DNA of 5,317 nucleotides from Thermodesulfobacteriota bacterium (GTDB lineage: Bacteria; Desulfobacterota; RBG-13-43-22): NCBI GenBank assembly GCA_025454185.1, contig JALOOY010000163.1, forward strand, positions 1-5,317, read 5' to 3'. The translations under genes and the position numbers were made by a program. Positions 1-5,018 of this stretch are shown in pieces (the first letter of the stretch is position 1; every line of letters starts with the position of its first letter). The notes below the pieces were generated by a model, which made no database searches, was not told the origin of the DNA, and saw nothing but the letters and a program-made list of their open reading frames with translations.

Positions 1-128
1 CGAAAAGCCACCAGATTGGCAATCATTGGGTTGCGGTGCTCACAGACCCAGAGCCCGGCCTGGTAGGTGAACGGATCCGAATCAAGGACCGGACAGCTAG
101 CCCCGCGGATCCAAATAGCTCTTCCGGC

Positions 129-157
129 TTGAGGTATTCGTGAAGGCGGTTTATAAT
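129..157 (+). promoter_or_regulatory. Candidate sigma-70-type promoter for the small gene and the DUF62 gene
   Basis: A -35-like TTGAGG (129-134, four of six consensus bases) is followed after exactly 17 bases by a perfect -10 TATAAT (152-157). Transcription would start near 164, giving a leader of about 130 bases before the ATG at 294. It is the best promoter-like match I saw upstream of the two + strand genes and is correctly oriented for them. The match is by eye only, so chance cannot be excluded. Confidence 0.5.
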
Positions 158-163
158 TTCCGA

Positions 164-243
164 GGGTTGGATCTCGACGCGGTCAGCCCCGCTGCCGGGC
201 TTCCAAGCAAAGCGGCGGCGCCAGGCAACAAATGGTCCAACCC
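164..243 (+). promoter_or_regulatory. Possible structured 5' leader RNA
   Basis: GGGTTGGA (164-171) and TCCAACCC (236-243) are perfect 8-base reverse complements and close a 64-base loop. Inside, 190-196 can pair with 214-220 (seven pairs, one G-U). An alternative short hairpin is AGCCC (185-189) with GGGCT (197-201). A third, CGAG (161-164) with CTCG (172-175), would compete with the outer stem. The outer stem begins where the promoter at 129-157 predicts the transcript start. I do not recognise a known riboswitch core. Function is unknown. Confidence 0.3.
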
Positions 244-293
244 TGCCGGTAAGTTAAACGGGGATTGATTTCAAAAACTAAGGAGAAGCCACC

Positions 294-407
294 ATGGGAG
301 ACAAGGGCGGAAAGAAGAATAAGGAAAAGGGGCAGAAGCAGAATGCCCAAAAACAGAAACAAAAATCAAAAAACAAACTCGACAAGCAGCCGAAAAGAAA
401 GCCTTGA
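294..407 (+). CDS. Small lysine-rich basic protein of 37 residues, function unknown
   Basis: ATG at 294 is preceded by a full Shine-Dalgarno AAGGAG at 280-285 with 8 bases of spacing, an excellent initiation signal. The TGA is at 405-407. The product begins MGDKGGKKNKEKG and has 14 lysines, one arginine and six glutamines, only three acidic residues (net about +12), no aromatic residue and almost no hydrophobic ones, so it should be disordered and likely to bind nucleic acid or ribosomes. From memory, short Lys-rich proteins starting MGDKGKK occur as uncharacterised hypotheticals in many bacteria; I could not check this. It lies 114 bases before the DUF62 gene on the same strand and may share its promoter. 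The overlapping longer frame at 265-492 lacks such a ribosome binding site and looks like a shadow. No function can be assigned. Confidence 0.65.
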   Translation: MGDKGGKKNKEKGQKQNAQKQKQKSKNKLDKQPKRKP

Positions 408-521
408 AAGGCTGGTTCTGACGGGACCCTCGCGGGGGAGACTGTTCCAGGCCGAGGAAGGCCGCAAACGGTTCGTCCGGGACCGGGCCTGAAATCTTCG
501 CCCGCCCAGAAAGGTCCAAAC

Positions 522-1307
522 ATGCCGGTGATCACCTTAAGCACGGATTTCGGCTGGGACGACCCCTACGTGGGGATCATGAAGGGTGTCATCCTGGGGA
601 TCAATCCCCGGGCCTCCCTGGTGGATATCACCCACGGCTTGTCCCCCCAAAGGCTCCCGGAGGCCGCCTTCAAGCTGGCGGCGATAGCCGATTATTTTCC
701 CCAGGGTACCATACACCTGGCCGTGGTGGATCCCGGGGTGGGCTCCGACCGGCGGCCGCTGTTGGTTCAGACGAAAGGCCGCTACTGGATCGGCCCCGAT
801 AACGGCCTCTTTACCCGCGTCCTGCAGGTCCAGCGGGAGGCCAAGGTCTTTCACCTGTCCAATTTCCGGTTTTTCCTAAAACCGATTTCCAACACCTTTC
901 ATGGTCGCGACATTTTCGCCCCGGCCGCCGCCCACATCAGCCGCGGCCTTTCCCCGTCCGCCCTGGGAAAACGGATTACCGATCCCCTGCTGCTGGACTG
1001 GCCCGAACCTTCCTTTCAAAAAGGCACCCTCCCGGGTCAGGTAATATATGCCGACCGTTTCGGAAACCTCATCACCGACCTGAGCCGGGGAATAATCGGA
1101 AAGTATTTTCGAGGAAATGAAATAACGGTTCGGATAGGGAGCCGGGTTATACGGGGAATCCAGAAAAACTACACCCCGCAGAAGCCGGGCCGCCTGCTGG
1201 CCCTTTTCGTCAGCAGCGGCTTCCTGGAAATCGCCCGCAGCCTGGGCAGCGCGGCCGAGATGTTGGGTTATAATCCGGAGAAAGGCATGGCGGTCCGGGT
1301 GTCATAG
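522..1307 (+). CDS. S-adenosyl-L-methionine hydroxide adenosyltransferase (DUF62 / SAM hydrolase family)
   Basis: A complete 261-residue protein, the usual length for this cytosolic family, which is related to the SAM-dependent chlorinases and fluorinases but uses water/hydroxide to split SAM into adenosine and L-methionine. Visible motifs in order: STDFG (7-11), DITH (35-38), VVDPGVGSDRR (68-78), GPDNG (91-95), TFHGRDIFAPAAA (125-137), DRFGNLITD (178-186) and FVSSGFLEIA (229-238). Asp70, Arg77 and His127 fit the Asp-Arg-His triad known for the hydroxide-activating members, so hydrolysis rather than halogenation is expected. The ATG at 522 is preceded by AGAAAGG (508-514) with 7 bases of spacing. 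It follows the 37-residue gene on the same strand and converges on mtnA. The physiological role is poorly defined; removing excess or damaged SAM is a guess. The family call is very secure. Confidence 0.95.
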   Translation: MPVITLSTDFGWDDPYVGIMKGVILGINPRASLVDITHGLSPQRLPEAAFKLAAIADYFPQGTIHLAVVDPGVGSDRRPLLVQTKGRYWIGPDNGLFTRVLQVQREAKVFHLSNFRFFLKPISNTFHGRDIFAPAAAHISRGLSPSALGKRITDPLLLDWPEPSFQKGTLPGQVIYADRFGNLITDLSRGIIGKYFRGNEITVRIGSRVIRGIQKNYTPQKPGRLLALFVSSGFLEIARSLGSAAEMLGYNPEKGMAVRVS

Positions 1308-1354
1308 GCCGTCAAGCGATTGGAATAATGGCAGGTTGGATTAGTGGAAGAATG

Positions 1355-1389
1355 AAAGGACCTTCTGAAATCCCTCGTCCTTTGTTTTT
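1355..1389 (+). terminator. Possible intrinsic terminator of the DUF62 gene
   Basis: AAAGGAC (1355-1361) pairs perfectly with GTCCTTT (1377-1383), and GTTTTT (1384-1389) follows. The 15-base loop is long and the stem modest, so it would be a weak terminator. Outer arms GAATGA (1350-1355) and TCATTC (1394-1399) can extend the pairing on the far side of the T run. Read on the minus strand, the same hairpin lies just after the mtnA stop but is followed only by a loose pyrimidine run, so a bidirectional role is less certain. Confidence 0.4.
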
Positions 1390-1408
1390 CCCATCATTCC
1401 ATGCTTCC

Positions 1409-2515
1409 TCACTTGGTTTTTTTACCAGATTTTGCAGTTGCTTCCCTCCTCCTTCTTCCCGCTTCCATCTGTTCCCCTTTTCCCCGCAAGGCTTCCCGAA
1501 TGCTCCGCCCAAAGGGCGCCTGCAGCAGCCCCCGCTCGGTAATGATGCCGGTAATATAGGAAGCCGGGGTCACGTCGAAGGCCGGGTTCAGGACCTGGAT
1601 GCCGGCCGGAGCCAGGCATTGCCCGGCCCAGTGGGTCACCTCTTTTTCGTCGCGCTCTTCGATGGGGATGGCCTTGCCGGTCTTGATCCGGGGGTCGATG
1701 GTCGAGCAGGGGGCGGCCACGTAAAAAGGGATCCGGTGCGCCCGGGCCAGGACCGCCACGGAATAGGTGCCGATCTTGTTGGCCGTGTCGCCGTTGGCGG
1801 CGATGCGGTCCGCGCCGACGATCACCCGGTCGATCAGCCCTTTTTTCATGAAGTGGCCGGCCATGCTGTCCGTAATCAGGGTCACCGGAATACGGTCCCG
1901 GGCCAGTTCCCAGGCGGTTAGGCGGGTCCCCTGGAGGAAGGGGCGGGTTTCGTCGGCCAAGACCCGGACCTTCTTCCCGGCCGCCCGGGCCGCCCGGATC
2001 ACCCCCAGGGCCGTCCCGTACCCGCCGGTGGCCAGGGCCCCGGCGTTGCAGTGGGTCAGGATCGTGTCGCCGTCCCGGATCACTTCCTGCCCGGCCCGGC
2101 CCAAAGCCCGGTTGATGGCCACGTCTTGGGACACCAGGCGCCGGGCCTCCCGGACCAGCAGATTTTTGATCCCGCTTACCCCGCGGCCCGCGGCGCTTTC
2201 CGCCTTGGCCAGCATCCCTTCCAGGGCCCAGGCCAGGTTGATCGCCGTCGGCCGGGCCTTCCCGATCTCCCGGCAAATCTCCTCAAAACGCTGCCGGAAC
2301 TCCCCGGGATCCCGGGCGGCAATGCCTTGAGCGCCCAGGGCCGCCCCCAAGGCCGCCGCCAGGCCGATGGCCGGGGCACCACGGATGACCATGGCTTTGA
2401 TGGCCTCGATGACCTGCCGGTAATCGGAGCAGACTACGTAAATCTCTTCCCGGGGCAGCTTGCGCTGGTCGATCATGACGACCCGATTGTCCTGCCAGGC
2501 AATGGTCTTGATCAT
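1409..2515 (-). CDS. mtnA: S-methyl-5-thioribose-1-phosphate isomerase (aldose-ketose isomerase of methionine salvage)
   Basis: This cytosolic enzyme converts methylthioribose-1-phosphate to methylthioribulose-1-phosphate in recycling of methylthioadenosine. It belongs to the eIF2B-alpha-like family. Diagnostic segments: VIRGAPAIG (43-51), LTHCNAGALATGGYGTALG (153-171), ADETRPFLQGTRLTAWEL (187-204), LITDSMAG (213-220), VIVGADRIAANGDTANKIGT (231-250) and PFYVAAPCSTID (263-274). Cys156 and Asp236 match the catalytic Cys/Asp pair, with the 80-residue separation of the B. subtilis enzyme (Cys160/Asp240). The ATG at 2515 has AAGGAG at 2524-2529, 8 bases away. At 368 residues it is somewhat longer than usual; the excess is a basic C-terminal tail (about 342-368). 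The MITE-like repeat lies between this gene and gatB upstream, so the two may or may not be cotranscribed. Some MtnA proteins also serve 5-deoxyribose-phosphate recycling. Identification is firm. Confidence 0.97.
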   Translation of the reverse strand: MIKTIAWQDNRVVMIDQRKLPREEIYVVCSDYRQVIEAIKAMVIRGAPAIGLAAALGAALGAQGIAARDPGEFRQRFEEICREIGKARPTAINLAWALEGMLAKAESAAGRGVSGIKNLLVREARRLVSQDVAINRALGRAGQEVIRDGDTILTHCNAGALATGGYGTALGVIRAARAAGKKVRVLADETRPFLQGTRLTAWELARDRIPVTLITDSMAGHFMKKGLIDRVIVGADRIAANGDTANKIGTYSVAVLARAHRIPFYVAAPCSTIDPRIKTGKAIPIEERDEKEVTHWAGQCLAPAGIQVLNPAFDVTPASYITGIITERGLLQAPFGRSIREALRGKGEQMEAGRRRREATAKSGKKTK

Positions 2516-2553
2516 GGGCTACGCTCCTTCTGACCAAAATTATGAAAATCTTT

Positions 2554-2736
2554 TTCACCGCAAAGGCGCCAAGAACGCAAAGAATCCGATTTTTGAAAAG
2601 ATCGGCTTCCGCCGATTCTATGAAAGAACCGGCCGCCTCAGTCGGGATGAAGCTCAACGCGAGTTGAGCGGCCTTTCTTTGGCGTCCCGCCAAAGAAAAA
2701 TAGCACCCTTTGCGTTCTTTGCGTCTTCGCGGTGAA
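2554..2736. repeat. MITE-like palindromic element with 29-bp terminal inverted repeats
   Basis: The ends 2554-2582 and 2708-2736 are inverted copies that match at 26 of 29 positions; each begins TTCACCGC and ends AACGCAAAG. Between them lie several perfect hairpins: ATCGGC/GCCGAT (2601-2606, 2611-2616), GCTCAAC/GTTGAGC (2652-2658, 2663-2669) and an 11-bp stem (2674-2684 with 2688-2698, 3-base loop). Farther out, ACCAAAATT (2533-2541) and AATTTTGGT (2742-2750) are a further inverted pair, but at unequal distances from the ends. No transposase or credible gene lies inside. The element fills the gatB-mtnA gap and ends 38 bases before the mtnA start. Similar CACCGC-GAAG-ACGCAAAG repeats are, from memory, dispersed in many environmental bacterial genomes; no other copy is in this window. 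Confidence 0.75.
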
Positions 2737-2760
2737 CTAAAAATTTTGGTGAATGAATCC

Positions 2761-4194
2761 TCAGGATCCCAGCTTCTCTTTCAGCAGTTGGTTGACCCGT
2801 TGGGGATTGGCCTGGCCCCGGGTCCGCTTCATCACCTCGCCTACGAAGAAACCGAAGACCTTGGCTTTGCCGGCCCGGTAATCGGCGACCTGGGCCGGAT
2901 GGGCGGCCAGCACCTCGACGATCACGGCAGCGATGGCCCCGCTGTCGGTCATCTGCACCAGCCCTTGGCGGTCTATAACGACCTGGGGATCGTCCCCGGT
3001 GCGGTACATCTCCTCCAGGACGGATTTGGCGATCTTGCCGCTGATGGCCCCTTTCTGGGTCAGGTTCAAGAGGGCGGCCAACTGGGCCGGCCGCACCGGA
3101 CAGGACTCGATCTCCCGGTCGTCCCGTTTCAATTCCCGCGTCAATTCCACCATGATCCAGTTCCCGACGGTCTTGGGCTGGGGATGGCCCTGCGCGCAGG
3201 CTTCAAAGTAGTCCGCCAGGCCCTTGGAGGTCGTCAGGGCCTCCGCATCGTTTTCGGAAAGGCCGTACTGGCTGACCAAACGCCGGCGGCGGGCTTCCGG
3301 CAGCTCCGGCAGACTTCGGCGGATTTCCTCGATCCAGGCCGCCTCCACGGCAACGGGCACCAGGTCCGGATCGGGGAAATAGCGGTAGTCATGGGCTTCT
3401 TCCTTGCCCCGCATGGTTTGGGTAATGCCCCGGGCCGCGTCCCACAGCCGGGTTTCCTGGACCAGCGTACCGCCATCCTCCAGGACGGCCTGCTGGCGGC
3501 GGATCTCAAACTCCAGGGCCTTTTCCACGTGCCGGAAAGAGTTCATGTTTTTCAATTCGATCTTGGTCCCCAGCCGCTCCGCCCCGCGGAGCCGCAGGGA
3601 AATGTTGGCATCGCAGCGAAAGCTGCCTTCCTCCATGTTCCCGTCGCAGATGTCCAGGTAGCGCAGGATCTCCCGCAAGCGCCGGAGGTATTCCCCCGCC
3701 TCTTCCGGTGTCCGCAGGTCCGGTTCACTGACGATTTCCATCAGAGGCACCCCGGTCCGATTGTAGTCCACATAGCTCACCGGCTGGACTTCGTCATGAA
3801 TCAGCTTGCCGGCGTCCTCTTCCAGGTGGATCCGGGTCAGTCCCACCTCCTTGACCGTCCCCCCGGCCTGGATGGTTACGGTCCCGGCTTCGGCCAGGGG
3901 CAGCTCATATTGGGATATCTGGTAGTTTTTAGGGAGGTCCGGATAAAAATAATTTTTCCGGGCAAAGAGGCTGAGCGGGGCAATACGGCAGCCGGTGGCC
4001 AGGGCCATCCGCAGGGTGTATTCCACGGCTTTCTTGTTGAGTACCGGCAGAGATCCGGGCAGTCCCAGACAGACCGGACAGGTGTGCGTATTGGGCTCAG
4101 CCCCGAAGCGGGTGGAACAACCGCAAAAAATCTTGCTGTGGGTAGACAACTGGGCGTGGACTTCCAGCCCGATAACCGTTTCCCATTCCGGCAT
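2761..4194 (-). CDS. gatB: Aspartyl/glutamyl-tRNA amidotransferase subunit B
   Basis: GatB is the tRNA-binding and kinase subunit of GatCAB, which amidates misacylated Glu-tRNA(Gln) and/or Asp-tRNA(Asn) in the cytosol. I use the ATG at 4194, giving 477 residues as is usual, because AAGGAG (4200-4205) lies 5 bases upstream and the protein then opens MPEWETVIGLEVHAQL; the in-frame GTG at 4212 would put that ribosome binding site inside the gene. Cradle-domain motifs: EVHAQL (11-16), zinc-type cysteines 24, 26, 39 and 42 (CGC then CPVC), YFYPDLPKNYQISQYE (82-97), HLEEDAGK (123-130), DYNRTGVPLMEIVSEPD (143-159), SFRCDANIS (191-199) and HDYRYFPDPDL (268-278). The C-terminal YqeY-like tail domain ends with VMKRTRGQANPQRVNQLL (454-471). 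GatA and GatC are not next to it: mobA is upstream and mtnA downstream. Identification is firm. Confidence 0.97.
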   Translation of the reverse strand: MPEWETVIGLEVHAQLSTHSKIFCGCSTRFGAEPNTHTCPVCLGLPGSLPVLNKKAVEYTLRMALATGCRIAPLSLFARKNYFYPDLPKNYQISQYELPLAEAGTVTIQAGGTVKEVGLTRIHLEEDAGKLIHDEVQPVSYVDYNRTGVPLMEIVSEPDLRTPEEAGEYLRRLREILRYLDICDGNMEEGSFRCDANISLRLRGAERLGTKIELKNMNSFRHVEKALEFEIRRQQAVLEDGGTLVQETRLWDAARGITQTMRGKEEAHDYRYFPDPDLVPVAVEAAWIEEIRRSLPELPEARRRRLVSQYGLSENDAEALTTSKGLADYFEACAQGHPQPKTVGNWIMVELTRELKRDDREIESCPVRPAQLAALLNLTQKGAISGKIAKSVLEEMYRTGDDPQVVIDRQGLVQMTDSGAIAAVIVEVLAAHPAQVADYRAGKAKVFGFFVGEVMKRTRGQANPQRVNQLLKEKLGS

Positions 4195-4236
4195 AAAGAC
4201 TCCTTGGATCACCTTTTAATGCATTGGTCTTCTGCC

Positions 4237-4314
4237 GTCATGCCGGACTCGATCCGGCATCCAGAGCTTGGTGGAACCTGGACTACCCTGGATCCTGGCC
4301 TGGGCCAGGATGAC
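4237..4314. repeat. Double-hairpin palindromic repeat (GTCAT...ATCCAG type)
   Basis: Left unit 4237-4264 starts GTCAT and ends ATCCAG, and folds as ATGCCGGA (4240-4247) with TCCGGCAT (4253-4260) around a 5-base loop. Right unit 4288-4314 is the inverted counterpart: it starts CTGGAT and ends ATGAC, and folds as ATCCTGGCC (4292-4300) with GGCCAGGAT (4303-4311). The outer bases of the two units are complementary while their inner stems differ in sequence but not in shape. I recall similar GTCAT...ATCCAG palindromes as dispersed repeats in several bacterial groups. It sits 42 bases upstream of the gatB start, between mobA and gatB. The downstream sequences give no T run, so it is not an obvious terminator. 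Confidence 0.7.
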
Positions 4315-4367
4315 AAGTACGGAACTCCGTGATTTATTTTCACGCAGGTGTCACTGAACAGCGTAAG

Positions 4368-4386
4368 GGTAAAATATAATTTTACC
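4368..4386. repeat. AT-rich perfect palindrome, possible operator
   Basis: GGTAAAAT (4368-4375) and ATTTTACC (4379-4386) are perfect 8-base inverted repeats around ATA. It lies 17 bases beyond the mobA stop. On the minus strand its first arm contains the TAAAAT of the predicted gatB promoter, so a dimeric repressor bound here would block that promoter. It could equally be an AT-rich hairpin after mobA, but no T run follows it, so termination is less likely. No specific regulator is recognised. Confidence 0.35.
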
Positions 4387-4407
4387 TTATTAATAAAAAT
4401 TGATCAA
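4379..4407 (-). promoter_or_regulatory. Candidate sigma-70-type promoter for gatB
   Basis: On the minus strand a -35-like TTGATC (4407-4402, four of six consensus bases) is followed after 17 bases by TAAAAT (4384-4379, five of six). The -35 overlaps the mobA stop codon. Transcription would begin near 4372, so the gatB message would carry a leader of about 178 bases including the double-hairpin repeat. The region is AT-rich, which raises the chance of accidental matches. Confidence 0.4.
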
Positions 4408-5006
4408 GGACCGGCTGGGGCAGACAGTCTATCCAGATCGGACGGGGTATTGATGTTGAAGAAGGAAGTCAATTCGGGGTCCACTTCCCGCAGGCGGCTC
4501 TCCGGGACTTCCCTTACCCGGACTTCGGAGAAAAAACCCGAAACCTTACAGCGGTTACAGGCCAGATGGCGGGCCATGACCGGCAGACAACGCCGGGAAT
4601 AGACGGCCACCAGCGGCTGATAACCCGCCGCAGTGACCGGGACGACCACATCCCACCCCGGTTCCAGGTATTCCAGGATGAGGGTCACCATTTCTTCCTT
4701 GAGATAAGGCATATCTCCGCCGGTCACAAAGGCATGGGAGGTGGGGGCGTGAAACAGCCCGGAGTAGATGCCGGTAAGCGAACTCCGCAGATCAAGCAGG
4801 TCGGTGACGATCATCTCCTCCCGGAGGAGGTACTCCCGGGGCTGGTTGGTAACGATGATGAGCGGCTTGAAAAAAGAGGACAGTAAGGCCGCCAGCCGGT
4901 CCAGAATCGTCTGCCCCCCCACGTTGATCAGGGCCTTGTTCCGCCCCGCCAAGCGAGTGCTCCGCCCCCCCGCCAGGATGATCCCCGCACAGGCCGGCTT
5001 AGACAA
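4404..5006 (-). CDS. mobA: Molybdenum cofactor guanylyltransferase (MobA)
   Basis: MobA transfers GMP from GTP to molybdopterin-bound molybdenum, forming the bis-MGD-type cofactor of many bacterial oxidoreductases such as formate dehydrogenases. The 200-residue length is typical. The N-terminal nucleotide-binding signature is GIILAGGRSTRLAGRNKAL (8-26) with Arg18 and Lys24 at the same spacing as in the E. coli protein; the metal-binding GGDMP is at 96-100; YQPLVAVYSRRCLP (129-142) and FFNINTPSDLDRL (182-194) are further family signatures. The start is a TTG at 5006: the glycine-rich loop begins at residue 8, a stop lies in frame at 5021-5019, no ATG or GTG is available between, and AGAGG lies 8 bases upstream. 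It begins 12 bases after the regulator's stop, so the two are probably cotranscribed and perhaps translationally coupled. A general sugar-nucleotidyltransferase-like relative is the main alternative. Confidence 0.92.
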   Translation of the reverse strand: MSKPACAGIILAGGRSTRLAGRNKALINVGGQTILDRLAALLSSFFKPLIIVTNQPREYLLREEMIVTDLLDLRSSLTGIYSGLFHAPTSHAFVTGGDMPYLKEEMVTLILEYLEPGWDVVVPVTAAGYQPLVAVYSRRCLPVMARHLACNRCKVSGFFSEVRVREVPESRLREVDPELTSFFNINTPSDLDRLSAPAGP

Positions 5007-5018
5007 GGCGTCGGCCTC

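Larger units (their letters stand above)
1..260. other. Region without a defensible gene
   Basis: No frame here has a start codon, a ribosome binding site and a recognisable product together. On the minus strand one frame is open from 253 to 26, between a TAA at 256-254 and a TGA at 25-23, but has no ATG, GTG or TTG near its 5' end. A second minus frame is open from about 190 to the window edge and has coding-like codon choice. On the + strand a frame is open from 3 to a TGA at 141-143. None of the three translations resembles a family I know. The stretch could be a decayed gene end or plain intergenic DNA. The only positive signals are the promoter and leader listed separately. Confidence 0.5.

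Noticed and set aside
3..143. Open + strand frame at the left edge, possibly the end of a gene
   Set aside because: Its translation is not recognisable, it is only 47 codons, and it overlaps equally plausible minus frames, so no CDS is claimed.
164..243. SAM or SAH riboswitch
   Set aside because: I looked for the conserved cores of these classes because SAM genes follow, and found none. Only generic pairing is visible.
288..297. GCCACCATGG, identical to the eukaryotic Kozak consensus, at the small gene's start
   Set aside because: The gene has an ideal bacterial Shine-Dalgarno at 280-285 and all neighbours are bacterial, so the match is most simply chance and not a vector or eukaryotic signal.
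400..413. AGCCTT-GA-AAGGCT inverted repeat at the stop of the small gene, considered as a terminator
   Set aside because: The loop is too short and no T run follows, so it cannot be supported as a terminator.
2674..2698. 11-bp perfect hairpin considered as a terminator for gatB
   Set aside because: In the gatB direction the hairpin is followed by GGCCGC and not by T residues; it is better explained as part of the repeat element.
2460..2735. Open frame on the + strand running through the MITE-like element
   Set aside because: It starts inside mtnA on the opposite strand and the rest merely translates the repeat; such repeat-derived peptides are recurrent spurious annotations.
2710..4332. Long + strand frame of 540 codons
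   Set aside because: It is the antisense shadow of gatB, whose motifs are unmistakable; high GC leaves the opposite strand open.
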